Source: Burkholderiaceae bacterium
GTDB lineage: Bacteria; Pseudomonadota; Gammaproteobacteria; Burkholderiales; Burkholderiaceae
Assembly: GCA_023266335.1 (NCBI GenBank)
Contig: JAHFQJ010000020.1
Span: 1-36,965, forward strand
Reading direction: 5' to 3'
DNA length: 36,965 nt
The translations under genes were made by a program, and so were the position numbers. Position 1 is the stretch's first letter. Each line of letters begins with the position of its first letter. Positions 18,068 through 25,834 of this stretch are shown here, piece by piece. The notes under the pieces are model-generated. The model was not told the DNA's origin. It did not search any database and saw nothing but the letters and a program-made list of their open reading frames with translations.

Positions 18068-18382
18068 ATGATGAAAAAACAAAAATCAGCACTACTAACT
18101 TTATGCGGTATTGCTTGTATAGCCTGTTCAATTCAAATAGGAAATGCTGCCGAGGCAAGTGCAACTCAAGTAAGCAATGGATATGAAAACACGCAAAAAT
18201 CTGCTGATGGTAAATGTGCTTCAGGCTCATGCAGTGCCAATCAAAAATCTGCTGATGGTAAATGTGCTTCAGGCTCATGCAGTGCTAATAAAAAATCTGC
18301 TGATGGTAAATGTGCTTCAGGCTCATGCAGTGCTAATAAAAAATCTGCTGATGTTAAATCTTCTACGGCAAAACCTAACTAA
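18068..18382 (+). CDS. Exported small Cys-repeat protein, HvfA/bufferin-like candidate
   Basis: This 104-residue protein has a signal peptide (MMKKQKSALLTLCGIACIACSIQIGNAAEA, cut near residues 28-30). It then has three consecutive 16-residue repeats KSADGKCASGSCSAN(Q/K) at 44-59, 60-75 and 76-91, and a partial fourth (KSADVKS). Each repeat has two Cys four residues apart in GKCASGSC. Small exported proteins with repeated GKC-type motifs, such as HvfA and the bufferins, are modified by MNIO (DUF692) enzymes and bind copper; the resemblance here is in layout and motif only. No MNIO or DUF2063 gene is present in the window. An AAAAAGGA lies just before the paired ATGs (18068/18071). It stands alone between glnS and the convergent earP. 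Alternatives are a plain Cys-rich metal-binding or surface protein. Confidence 0.75.
   Translation: MMKKQKSALLTLCGIACIACSIQIGNAAEASATQVSNGYENTQKSADGKCASGSCSANQKSADGKCASGSCSANKKSADGKCASGSCSANKKSADVKSSTAKPN
18197..18340 (+). repeat. Three 48-bp tandem repeats inside the Cys-repeat gene
   Basis: Units 18197-18244, 18245-18292 and 18293-18340 are almost identical in DNA (differences at the last codons, CCAATC against CTAATA). A fourth, partial unit follows. Since 48 is a multiple of three, gain or loss of a unit keeps the frame. The near-identity at silent sites points to recent duplication or gene conversion. Confidence 0.9.
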
Positions 18383-18475
18383 TGCTGAGTTATATGAAAT
18401 AATTAATACATAAAATTGTATTTTAGTTATTGACCACATAGTCGCAATGTATAAAGTTGCGGCTGCAGGCTTTGC

Positions 18476-19594
18476 TTAGGCTTTAATAAGTTCTTGAGTA
18501 AGCTTGGGTAATTTTTTTAAATAATCACTCCAATTTTCTAGACTGTTTCTGAAGTTTTTATTATTTAATATAAGAATAAATTTTTCCCATACATGAGTAT
18601 CAAAATTATCTACGTTACCATTAATGTCATTAATATTTAACCATAAATTTTTTATAATATACTTATGCTCTGCTTGAAAAAATTCCAAGTAATTTGTTAA
18701 AAATCCATTTACTTTGTCTAAGTGTACATTATTAGACTGTGTGTATGCTTGCCATATCATTGGTATTGATGTTAACTGCGCTCTAATAAATGAATCTTCA
18801 CCCCTTACCCATAAAATATCAAATAACTGTAAAATATTATCAAAATCACTTTGGCTACAGGCTTTTAATATATTTATTTTATATGTGAATTTAATATTAT
18901 TTTTATTTACGTATTCTATAAATACATTGTATACGCTATCTGGCATATATATATTCAGTTTATAATCTAAATTAAGGCAAGTATTATATAAATCTTGAAT
19001 TACTTGTGTTACCTTATGATTAATATATGCAAATATAAATATATTGATATTTTTTTGATCCAACCCAAAATAGTTTATTTTATATTTTTCACATAAATTT
19101 TGCTTATCTGCGGCGTTAATTTTAATAAAATCTCGAGTAATCAAACCTCCAGTTCTGCTTGTAAACCCGGGAGTAAAAAATATACGTTTATGCTGACCAA
19201 TAAAGGCATGTAATCCATGATATTCATTTGCCCATTCCTCAGTTGCTAAATAATCAAGCTGTATCCACTTAACATTAGCCGGCATATCATTTTGATATTT
19301 TTCCGGTAATTTACATGCAAATGCATTGATTACATAACTTGCATTATCATAATTAATATCATTATTTTCCCAATAAATCACATTTATATTGTTTAAAATT
19401 ATTTTACTATTTGTAATTGATGGATTAAGAAAAATATCATTTTGAGCTATATAGTAAAGAGACTTTAAATCATCTATATATAAATTAATATTATAGTTTA
19501 TATCATCAAAAGCTAAATTTTGAGCAAGACGCCAACAAACACCAATATCACCAAAGTTGTCAATAACTTTACAAAATATCGAAATTATAATCAT
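18476..19594 (-). CDS. earP: EF-P arginine rhamnosyltransferase EarP
   Basis: EarP transfers rhamnose from dTDP-rhamnose to a specific Arg of elongation factor P, activating it to relieve stalling at polyproline. The 372-residue sequence opens with the hallmark FCKVIDNFGDIGVCWRLA (D12 and D16, equal to the essential acidic pair) and contains GHHAFIGQ-type segment HAFIGQHKRIFFTPGFT (129-145) and the C-terminal donor-binding WVRGEDSFIRAQ (262-273; E266, D267) followed by MIWQAYTQ. Length is normal. In other betaproteobacteria efp commonly lies next to earP, but it is not in this window. The spmethyltransferase gene lies 22 nt upstream on the same strand. No Shine-Dalgarno site is evident. Confidence 0.93.
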   Translation of the reverse strand: MIIISIFCKVIDNFGDIGVCWRLAQNLAFDDINYNINLYIDDLKSLYYIAQNDIFLNPSITNSKIILNNINVIYWENNDINYDNASYVINAFACKLPEKYQNDMPANVKWIQLDYLATEEWANEYHGLHAFIGQHKRIFFTPGFTSRTGGLITRDFIKINAADKQNLCEKYKINYFGLDQKNINIFIFAYINHKVTQVIQDLYNTCLNLDYKLNIYMPDSVYNVFIEYVNKNNIKFTYKINILKACSQSDFDNILQLFDILWVRGEDSFIRAQLTSIPMIWQAYTQSNNVHLDKVNGFLTNYLEFFQAEHKYIIKNLWLNINDINGNVDNFDTHVWEKFILILNNKNFRNSLENWSDYLKKLPKLTQELIKA

Positions 19595-19616
19595 AAATTA
19601 AAAATAAATTATTAAG

Positions 19617-20423
19617 TTAAATAGTTAAATTTCTTCTAATATTTTCATACATACAAATTGCAGCTGCAGATGCGGCATTTAATGATTCTAAATTTGAATT
19701 TTGCGGGATACCAACTTTTATAATGGATTTAATATCTAGCCAGCTTTTATCAATTCCATTGCCCTCATTGCCAATTACCCAAATATGCTGATTTGGCAAA
19801 TCAATTGTGTAAATATTTTTTTGTGCATTCTGAACGGTTACCATGATATTAGCATTTTTTGTGACAGATTGTATATTGGCTAATTCTAATAGGTTAACTT
19901 GGAAAATATCCAAGCAAAAATGTCCGCCCATAGCTGCCCTTAACACCTTAGGGGAGCAGATATTTGCACCGCCAATTGCTAGAACCCATGAATAGTTTGC
20001 AGCGGCTGCTGTACGGATAATATTCCCCATATTCCCGCTATCTTGAATATTATCTAAAATAATTCCACTGGTATTTAAATTTATATTTTTAAAATCTTTA
20101 ATGAGCTGTTTAGTATCAACAACCCATAATATATCATCATTAGGTAAACTTGTTAATTTACTCCAAATATTATTAGTTACAATAAGCAATTTTTTGCACG
20201 AATTATAGAGCTTAGTATTTAAATTATTTTGTAAATCATATAATTTTTCTTCGCTAATAATACAATATTCTGGTTTTATATTAAAATCAGCACCGCGTTC
20301 AATTAGATGAATGCCTTCTAAAATAGTTTGATTATATTTACTGCGGTAATTATTATTAGAAATAATTTGCGATACATGCCTGATATAATTATTATGAATA
20401 GAGTTGATAATAGCGAAATGCAT
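19617..20423 (-). CDS. TrmH/SpoU-family RNA 2'-O-methyltransferase
   Basis: This 268-residue SPOUT enzyme is predicted to methylate a ribose 2'-OH in rRNA or tRNA with S-adenosylmethionine. An N-terminal substrate-binding domain (about 15-95, GIHLIERGADF) precedes the knotted catalytic domain with its three motifs: NIQDSGNMGNIIRTA (125-139), VIGNEGNGI (216-224) and VGIPQNSNLESLNAASAAA (237-255). Length agrees with RlmB/TrmH-like members carrying an N-terminal extension. The target nucleotide cannot be told from the sequence. It is followed 22 nt later by earP, suggesting a shared transcript. Confidence 0.9.
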   Translation of the reverse strand: MHFAIINSIHNNYIRHVSQIISNNNYRSKYNQTILEGIHLIERGADFNIKPEYCIISEEKLYDLQNNLNTKLYNSCKKLLIVTNNIWSKLTSLPNDDILWVVDTKQLIKDFKNINLNTSGIILDNIQDSGNMGNIIRTAAAANYSWVLAIGGANICSPKVLRAAMGGHFCLDIFQVNLLELANIQSVTKNANIMVTVQNAQKNIYTIDLPNQHIWVIGNEGNGIDKSWLDIKSIIKVGIPQNSNLESLNAASAAAICMYENIRRNLTI

Positions 20424-20479
20424 TTTATAAAAAAGTAGATTAACAACCTATATTATAATCTAGAATTTATATTTATTTT

Positions 20480-20734
20480 CTAAGTTAAGAATACTTCTTT
20501 TTTATAATTTCTAGTGGGAGCAATAATTGAAGTTGGTTTAAGTTCCCTATTTTGTTCTACTATAGCATAAACTACTGCACTACACTGTTCTTTGCCGATG
20601 CTACCCTTGCAGGTTAGTTTCATTATAGACCCCGGCTCTCCCGTTGGATGCCCAGCAGAAGCACAATCCCTAGTGCATGTTACATATCCGCCAAAACTAA
20701 TGTTTATTGAATTATTCGACATCTTAACTACCAT
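20480..20734 (-). CDS. Small Cys-containing hypothetical protein
   Basis: I do not recognise this 84-residue protein. It has four Cys (in TCTRDCASAGHPTGEPGS, KLTCKGS and EQCSAVV), no signal peptide or membrane segment, and a mixed beta-like pattern. An AAGGA lies 5-6 nt before the first ATG, supporting translation from 20734; a second ATG follows four codons later. Codon use is less AT-biased than in its neighbours (for example GAGCCGGGGTCT-like codons in the middle), which may hint at strong selection or foreign origin. It is the first gene of the minus-strand run before the SpoU gene (56-nt gap). Confidence 0.55.
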   Translation of the reverse strand: MVVKMSNNSINISFGGYVTCTRDCASAGHPTGEPGSIMKLTCKGSIGKEQCSAVVYAIVEQNRELKPTSIIAPTRNYKKEVFLT

Positions 20735-20813
20735 AGCTATCCTTTCTTGATAATAAATAGCAAAAAAATTTAATTTATAGATTATTTTTGTTTATAGACC
20801 GGTAATTATAATA

Positions 20814-20843
20814 TTGCTAATTGATAAATTCAAGTAGTATAAT
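20814..20843 (+). promoter_or_regulatory. Candidate sigma-70 promoter for prmB
   Basis: TTGCTA (20814-20819) and a perfect TATAAT (20838-20843) are separated by 18 nt in the divergent spacer. Transcription would begin near 20850, about 60 nt before the prmB ATG. No operator is seen. Confidence 0.45.
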
Positions 20844-20910
20844 GTCGGTTCATTGAATAATCTTCTGCAGCTTCGCTTTTAAATAAAAAATATAGCTATA
20901 ATTCAAAAAC

Positions 20911-21816
20911 ATGGTAACAAACAAAAATACAATTATCCAAAATATGTGCAGCCTTAACGATATGGTGAGGTATGGAGTAACTTTACTTAATCATAGCGAA
21001 TTATATTATGGTCATGGCTACGCAAATTCAATAGAAGAATGTATACAAATGTGTATGCACACACTGCATTTAAACTTTGATGATTATAAAGAATTTAAAT
21101 ATGCAAAATTATTAGAAGAAGAAAAATTGTCTATTTTAGAATTATTTATGGATAGATGTTATACCAGAAAACCTTTAGCTTATCTTATTAACAAAGCTCC
21201 GTTTCATGGTTTAGATTTTTATGTAGATGAAAGAGTTATTGTACCGCGCAGTTTTATTGGAGAATTATTAGTTAACGACGGATTAAGCCCGTTTTTAACC
21301 CAAGAACCTCAAAGAATATTAGATGTATGTACCGGCAGTGCCTGCTTACCAATTATTGCGGCGCATATATTTTTAGATGCCTCTATTGATGGAATTGATA
21401 TTAATAATGATGCCTTAGAAGTTGCAAAAATTAATATTGATAAATTTAAATTAACCCAGCGTATCAATTTATATAAAAGTGATGTGTATGAAAATTTAGG
21501 CATGGAACACTTTAATCAGTATGATATAATTATAACCAATCCTCCGTATGTAAACGCACAGTCCATGAAAAATTTGCCCAGAGAATATCAGCAGGAACCA
21601 AATATAGCTTTGCATGGCGGAACTGATGGAATGGATATTATCAGAAAGATTCTAGCTCAATCTAAACCATATTTAAAATCTAATGGCGTATTAGTAGTTG
21701 AAATTGGCAATGAATACGAAAATCTAATTGAAGCCTTTCCAAAATTAAAACCGATTTGGCTGCCGGTTAGTACTGGAGAAGAGCATGTTTTTCTAGTTAA
21801 TGCTAAAGATTTATAA
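20911..21816 (+). CDS. prmB: Ribosomal protein L3 N5-glutamine methyltransferase
   Basis: PrmB methylates a glutamine of ribosomal protein uL3. The 301-residue sequence has the PrmB-type N-terminus (YYGHGYANSIEECIQMCMHTLHL-like, about 32-54), the linker FYVDERVIVPRSFIGELL (103-120) that separates PrmB from the release-factor enzyme PrmC, the SAM motif I LDVCTGSACLPI (137-148), DIN at 163-165 and the NPPY catalytic motif at 210-213. Length is normal. It is first in a plus-strand run that continues with rpiA 43 nt later. Confidence 0.93.
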   Translation: MVTNKNTIIQNMCSLNDMVRYGVTLLNHSELYYGHGYANSIEECIQMCMHTLHLNFDDYKEFKYAKLLEEEKLSILELFMDRCYTRKPLAYLINKAPFHGLDFYVDERVIVPRSFIGELLVNDGLSPFLTQEPQRILDVCTGSACLPIIAAHIFLDASIDGIDINNDALEVAKINIDKFKLTQRINLYKSDVYENLGMEHFNQYDIIITNPPYVNAQSMKNLPREYQQEPNIALHGGTDGMDIIRKILAQSKPYLKSNGVLVVEIGNEYENLIEAFPKLKPIWLPVSTGEEHVFLVNAKDL

Positions 21817-21850
21817 TATACTAATCAGATTTTAATTTACAAACTTTGTT
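21817..21850. repeat. Half copy of the TATACTAAT repeat
   Basis: This segment begins right after the prmB stop and matches 13472-13505 with only a few transitions (TATACTAATC-GATTT-AATTTAC-AACTT). The opposite end of the element is absent, so this is a truncated copy sitting between prmB and rpiA. Confidence 0.5.
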
Positions 21851-21859
21851 ATAAAAAAT

Positions 21860-22579
21860 ATGCAAAATATAAAACAACAAATAGCACAGACTGCTTTGAA
21901 TAAATTGTTAGAAATTGTGCCTCAAAATGCTATTATTGGTATGGGAACCGGCACTACAGTTAATGAATTAATCAATTTGCTGAAACCGCATGCAGCTAAA
22001 TTTAAGGGTATGTTAGCCACAAGTTTGAACACTCAAAACCTTTTACAAAAAAATAATATAAATGTCATCTATACTGAAGATATACAAGAAATTGATATTT
22101 ATATTGACGGTGCAGATGAAATTGACCCGCATGGCAATATGATAAAAGGTGGTGGTGGTGCTTTAACGCAAGAGAAAATTATTGCAAGTATGGCAAAAAG
22201 ATTTTTTTGCATAGCTGACAACAGCAAAAAGACAGCTATTTTAGGCAAATTTCCATTACCTGTGGAAGTTATTCCTATGGCATATCCAATTGTGATGAAA
22301 AAGATAAAATCGTTATATCCGTATACTAACATCAAACTAAGAACCAATAAAATAGACAGCAGCATTTATCTTACTGACAACACATGCCATATATTAGATA
22401 TAAGCGGTCTGTCTATAGATAACCCATTAGCATTAGAAAAAGAATTAAATAATATTGCAGGCGTAGTGTCAAATGGAATTTTTGCAATGCAGAAAGCAAG
22501 TTTGTTGTTTACAAATAAATCTAACATTGATATAGAAGATAAAATCGGCGGCAATATTGAAACTATTATATATAATTAA
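21860..22579 (+). CDS. rpiA: Ribose-5-phosphate isomerase A
   Basis: RpiA interconverts ribose 5-phosphate and ribulose 5-phosphate in the pentose phosphate pathway. The 239-residue protein has the phosphate-binding GMGTGTTVNELI (27-38), the catalytic DGADEIDP (83-90) and KGGGGALTQEKI (96-107), and a C-terminal SNGIFA segment, all diagnostic. Length is slightly above the E. coli enzyme. The ATG comes 43 nt after prmB with no strong Shine-Dalgarno site. Confidence 0.95.
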   Translation: MQNIKQQIAQTALNKLLEIVPQNAIIGMGTGTTVNELINLLKPHAAKFKGMLATSLNTQNLLQKNNINVIYTEDIQEIDIYIDGADEIDPHGNMIKGGGGALTQEKIIASMAKRFFCIADNSKKTAILGKFPLPVEVIPMAYPIVMKKIKSLYPYTNIKLRTNKIDSSIYLTDNTCHILDISGLSIDNPLALEKELNNIAGVVSNGIFAMQKASLLFTNKSNIDIEDKIGGNIETIIYN

Positions 22580-22586
22580 ATAAACT

Positions 22587-22608
22587 TATACTAATATCTG
22601 ATTAGTAC
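22587..22608. repeat. Miniature TATACTAAT palindrome
   Basis: TATACTAAT-ATCTG-ATTAGTAC lies between rpiA and pdxJ. Both ends equal the ends of the 87-bp element at 13472-13558 with the interior missing, so it may be an internal-deletion product. It could also act as a weak hairpin. Confidence 0.4.
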
Positions 22609-22644
22609 ACCATCAATAATCCGCATCTAACTTAGGTAAAATAT

Positions 22645-23430
22645 ATGTTTTTTGATTATAATACAGATATGATTCTAGGAATTAATATAGATCATATTGC
22701 AACATTGCGTAATGTTAGAGGAACAGCATATCCAGACCCGGTAACAGCAGCAATATTAGCAGAGCAAGCCGGAGCAGATTTGATAACACTTCACTTAAGA
22801 GAAGATAGAAGGCATATAAAAGACGAAGACTTATTAAAAATAAAGTCTGTTTTACACACAAAAATGAATCTTGAATGTGCCGTGACTAAAGAAATGCTGG
22901 ATATAGCGTGTAATGTAAAACCTCATAATGTATGCTTAGTTCCTGAAAAAAGGCAAGAATTAACAACAGAAGGCGGTTTAGATGTAATAAATAACTCTTC
23001 TGCGGTTAAAGATGCAATTCAGCAGCTTAAGGATAGTAATATTGAAGTATCCATATTTATTAACCCGAATATAAAACAAATTGAAAAATCTATCGAGCTA
23101 GGGGCAAAAATTATTGAAATTCACACCGGTGAGTATGCAGACTGCATAACACAAGAAAAGCAAAATAAAGCATTTAAACGCATATTGGAAGCAGCTCAAT
23201 TTGCTGACAAAAATAATATCAGAGTAAATGCAGGGCATGGATTGCACTATACAAATGTTCAATTAATAGCATCTATCGATGAAATTAAAGAGTTAAATAT
23301 TGGACATTCCATTGTTGCACATGCTGTATTTGTTGGTTGGCAAAATGCAGTTAGAGAAATGAAAAGTATCATCAATACAGCTAGAATAAAATATTTAACA
23401 AAACATTATGGTAAAGATGGTTTAGCATAA
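22645..23430 (+). CDS. pdxJ: Pyridoxine 5'-phosphate synthase
   Basis: PdxJ condenses 3-amino-2-oxopropyl phosphate with 1-deoxyxylulose 5-phosphate to pyridoxine 5'-phosphate (vitamin B6). The TIM-barrel signatures are [21 protein letters not shown] near the N-terminus, HLREDRRHI (about 50-58), [17 protein letters not shown] (about 97-113), EIHTGEYAD (about 158-166) and [10 protein letters not shown] (about 199-208). Start 22645 is kept because a TAGG lies 8 nt upstream; the internal ATG at 22669, closer to the family's usual start, has no ribosome site. The gene ends 13 nt before acpS, the classic pdxJ-acpS pair. Confidence 0.94.
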   Translation: MFFDYNTDMILGINIDHIATLRNVRGTAYPDPVTAAILAEQAGADLITLHLREDRRHIKDEDLLKIKSVLHTKMNLECAVTKEMLDIACNVKPHNVCLVPEKRQELTTEGGLDVINNSSAVKDAIQQLKDSNIEVSIFINPNIKQIEKSIELGAKIIEIHTGEYADCITQEKQNKAFKRILEAAQFADKNNIRVNAGHGLHYTNVQLIASIDEIKELNIGHSIVAHAVFVGWQNAVREMKSIINTARIKYLTKHYGKDGLA

Positions 23431-23443
23431 ATACTTCCATAAT

Positions 23444-23833
23444 ATGTCTAAAATAATAGGTATCGGAACAGATATTATAGAAATTAAACGCATAGCAGAT
23501 GCATTAAAAAAAAATGAACGCTTTGCTAGAAAAATATTGGGCGAGCAGGAGTATTTAATATGGCAAGGGAGAAAACAAAATATTGCATTTTTAGCTAAAA
23601 GATTTGCAGCTAAAGAGGCATTTTCTAAAGCTTTAAAAACGGGGTTTAGAGGTATTTTGACTTGGCATGATATACAAATATTACCACACAAAAATGGTTT
23701 AGGTGCGCCAGAATTTACATTTAACAATAATGTGCTAAACTATATAGAAAAAAATGACTATTTGTGCCATGTTAGCTTATCTGATGAAAGAAAATATGCA
23801 ATTGCATATGTTATTGTAGAGAAACAATCTTAA
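23444..23833 (+). CDS. acpS: Holo-[acyl-carrier-protein] synthase
   Basis: AcpS attaches phosphopantetheine from CoA to acyl carrier protein. The 129-residue protein shows IGIGTDIIEIKRI (5-17, metal-binding D9) and FLAKRFAAKEAFSKAL (about 49-64, metal-binding Glu within AAKEA). Length is normal. It follows pdxJ by 13 nt, an arrangement common to proteobacteria, and very likely shares its transcript. Confidence 0.95.
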   Translation: MSKIIGIGTDIIEIKRIADALKKNERFARKILGEQEYLIWQGRKQNIAFLAKRFAAKEAFSKALKTGFRGILTWHDIQILPHKNGLGAPEFTFNNNVLNYIEKNDYLCHVSLSDERKYAIAYVIVEKQS

Positions 23834-23890
23834 CTTGGCATTTAGTAATAATAAATGTAATTATTAAAATTAATAGCGAGGATAAAAACT

Positions 23891-24310
23891 ATGGCAAAGA
23901 CAAAAAATCTAACGGAAGAAGAAATACTAAAAATGGGCGAAAAAGACTATATGAATAAAGCTCAAGTAGATTTTTTCCGCCAAAAATTGGAAGCATTACG
24001 TGATGATATTTTGAAATACGCCAATCAAACCACTGAAAATCTTAGGGAAACTGTTTTTGCTCCTGATCCTGTAGATAGAGCAAGCATAGAAGAAGAACAT
24101 GCGTTGGAACTACGTACACGAGATAGAGAACGTAAATTACTTAGAAAAATTGAACAGTCGTTACTAAAAATTGAAGACGGCAGTTATGGATGGTGTGAAG
24201 AAACCGGTGAGCCTATTGGCATACAAAGGTTAATTGCAAGACCTACAGCAAACCTTTCACTTGAGGCTCAAGAAAGAAGAGAGCATAGACAAAAAATGTT
24301 TGGCGAATAA
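23891..24310 (+). CDS. dksA: RNA polymerase-binding transcription factor DksA
   Basis: DksA enters the RNA polymerase secondary channel and, with ppGpp, adjusts rRNA and amino-acid promoters. The 139-residue protein has the coiled-coil arm with the tip acidic pair in FAPDPVDRASIEEEHALELR (about 56-75) and a C-terminal finger region GWCEETGEPIGIQRLIARPTAN. Of the four zinc Cys of E. coli DksA only one remains; the WCEETGEPIGI form is usual in betaproteobacteria and alphaproteobacteria, so this is not decay. A GCGAGGA precedes the ATG. It is transcribed alone or with the acpS operon (57-nt gap). Confidence 0.93.
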   Translation: MAKTKNLTEEEILKMGEKDYMNKAQVDFFRQKLEALRDDILKYANQTTENLRETVFAPDPVDRASIEEEHALELRTRDRERKLLRKIEQSLLKIEDGSYGWCEETGEPIGIQRLIARPTANLSLEAQERREHRQKMFGE

Positions 24311-24327
24311 TATATTATAAATAAATT

Positions 24328-24804
24328 ATGGAAAAAAAACACGCGTACGGAATTGATTTTTTAGTTGGGTTATTTGTTTGCTGCGGTATAATATCTTTAT
24401 TATTTTTTGCTTTAAAAGTCAGCCACATAAGTCGCAATAATCAAATAGGATATAAGGTTACTGCCAGATTTGATAATATTGGAAGTCTAAAAGCAGGCGC
24501 TTCAGTAAAAAGTGCTGGAGTAATTGTTGGAAGAGTAAATGACATTGTATTTAATGATAAAGTATTTCAAGCTCAAGTTGGCTTAACTTTAGATTCTGCA
24601 TACAAATTTCCTAAAGACAGTCAACTTAAAATTGTTACAAGTGGATTATTGGGAGATCAATATGTTGGCATAGATGCAGGAGCTGATAAAGAAATCTTAA
24701 AAAATGGAGATACAATAGATCAAACTCAATCTGCTATGGTTTTAGAAGATTTACTTGGTAAATTCTTATATAATAAGGCTCAAGAAATGGGTAAAGAAAA
24801 ATAA
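24328..24804 (+). CDS. mlaD: MlaD-type phospholipid-binding protein
   Basis: MlaD is the periplasmic, membrane-anchored MCE component of the Mla ABC system, which moves phospholipids between the membranes. The 158-residue protein has one N-terminal membrane helix (about 10-29) and an MCE domain (about 38-115: TARFDNIGSLKAGASVKSAGVIVGRV … SGLLGDQYVGIDAG). Length fits. MlaF (ATPase) and MlaE (permease), which normally precede mlaD, are not upstream; dksA is. It is followed 64 nt later by mlaA. Identity is secure, but its partners must be encoded elsewhere. Confidence 0.92.
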   Translation: MEKKHAYGIDFLVGLFVCCGIISLLFFALKVSHISRNNQIGYKVTARFDNIGSLKAGASVKSAGVIVGRVNDIVFNDKVFQAQVGLTLDSAYKFPKDSQLKIVTSGLLGDQYVGIDAGADKEILKNGDTIDQTQSAMVLEDLLGKFLYNKAQEMGKEK

Positions 24805-24868
24805 TATATATGAAATATAATGGTTTTTTAATTATTTATAGCTATAATTTGTACATTATCTGCATATC

Positions 24869-25684
24869 ATGAAAAATAATATCCTATTTAAAAAAATAAA
24901 TTTTCTATCTGCATTAATTCCATCTATTATACTTATTTCTTGTGCTTCTATCGATCCGGCAGAAAAAGTAAATAGGAAAATATTTGCATTCAATGAGAAA
25001 ATTGATGAATATATAGTCAAACCAGCAGCTTCCGGCTACAGTAATTTTATACCTAGTCCGCTGAAGGCTGCAATAAACAATATTTATAATAATATTGAAG
25101 ATATATATTCTATAGCAAATAATATTCTTCAGCTAAAACCTAAGGGAATAGCCGAAGATACCATGAGAGTTGCTATCAATACAGTATTTGGCTTAGGCGG
25201 AACTATTGATGTAGCTAGTAAAGCAGGCATTCCAAGGCATAAAGAAGACTTAGGTCAAACTTTGGGATATTGGGGTATTCCTAATGGTCCATATATTATA
25301 TTGCCTATTTTAGGTCCTAGTACATTAAGAGACTCTATTGGAACTGCTGCTACAATTTCAGCTGGACCAACAATGTTTTTAGATGTAAATTTAGATGCCG
25401 CAGCAATCTCATATAATGCCCTTAATATAGTTAGAATAAGAGCAAATTTATTAGATTTAACTAACAGTGTAGATGAACTAGCTCTTGATAAATATAATTT
25501 TGTAAGAAATGCATACCTGCAAAAACGTAAATATGACATACTTGACGGTAATACTCCTGATGATTTAGAAAATGATGAAGTTCCCTTACCATCGTCAGAT
25601 CCGTCAATCGATAGAAATGCCTCAGCTGTTTCAGCTGGCAGTATAAGTGAATTTAATGCTAGCGCTACTGCAGTTAACAATTGA
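24869..25684 (+). CDS. mlaA: MlaA/VacJ outer-membrane lipoprotein
   Basis: MlaA removes misplaced phospholipids from the outer leaflet of the outer membrane. The 271-residue protein has a lipoprotein signal ending in LISC (C25), then DPAEKVNRKIFAFNEKID (29-46), the family hallmark, and LGGTIDVASKAGIPRHKEDLGQTLGYWGIPNGPYIILP (about 110-147). The acidic, Ser-rich C-terminal tail (about 225-271) is extra. Genes mlaC and mlaB, which usually follow in betaproteobacteria, are absent; convergent plsY follows after an octamer repeat. Confidence 0.93.
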   Translation: MKNNILFKKINFLSALIPSIILISCASIDPAEKVNRKIFAFNEKIDEYIVKPAASGYSNFIPSPLKAAINNIYNNIEDIYSIANNILQLKPKGIAEDTMRVAINTVFGLGGTIDVASKAGIPRHKEDLGQTLGYWGIPNGPYIILPILGPSTLRDSIGTAATISAGPTMFLDVNLDAAAISYNALNIVRIRANLLDLTNSVDELALDKYNFVRNAYLQKRKYDILDGNTPDDLENDEVPLPSSDPSIDRNASAVSAGSISEFNASATAVNN

Positions 25685-25757
25685 TATAATTTTTACATCA
25701 GGCATTTTCAATATTAATATAAATCTAGAATTTTGCATTTTTAACCCTATAATATAA

Positions 25758-25834
25758 TGTGTTAATGTGTTAATGTGTTAATGTGTTAATGTGTTAATGT
25801 GTTAATGTGTTAATGTGTTAATGTGTTAATGTGT
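25758..25834. repeat. Octamer tandem array (TGTGTTAA)n
   Basis: Nine uninterrupted copies of TGTGTTAA run from 25758 to 25829, followed by a partial unit. The array lies between convergent mlaA and plsY and supplies the plsY stop codon (TTA at 25826-25828 on the plus strand). Such perfect short repeats mutate by slippage. Here a change of copy number would not alter either protein, because the stop is in the unit nearest plsY. Confidence 0.95.

Noticed and set aside
18197-18340. Evenly spaced repeats that might be a CRISPR array
   Set aside because: The whole 48-bp unit is repeated without unique spacers and it lies in frame inside a coding gene.
18066-18413. Alternative-frame ORFs across the Cys-repeat gene on both strands
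   Set aside because: They are periodic shadows created by the 48-bp repeat, which keeps all frames open.
23891-24310. DksA judged damaged because three of four zinc Cys are missing
   Set aside because: The WCEETGEPIGI form is normal in beta and alpha classes.
25255-25680. 141-codon minus-strand ORF within mlaA
   Set aside because: It is antisense to a well-supported gene and has no protein-like signature or own ribosome site.
25758-25834. Octamer array as a phase-variation switch of plsY
   Set aside because: The plsY stop is in the unit nearest the gene, so changing copy number does not alter the reading frame.
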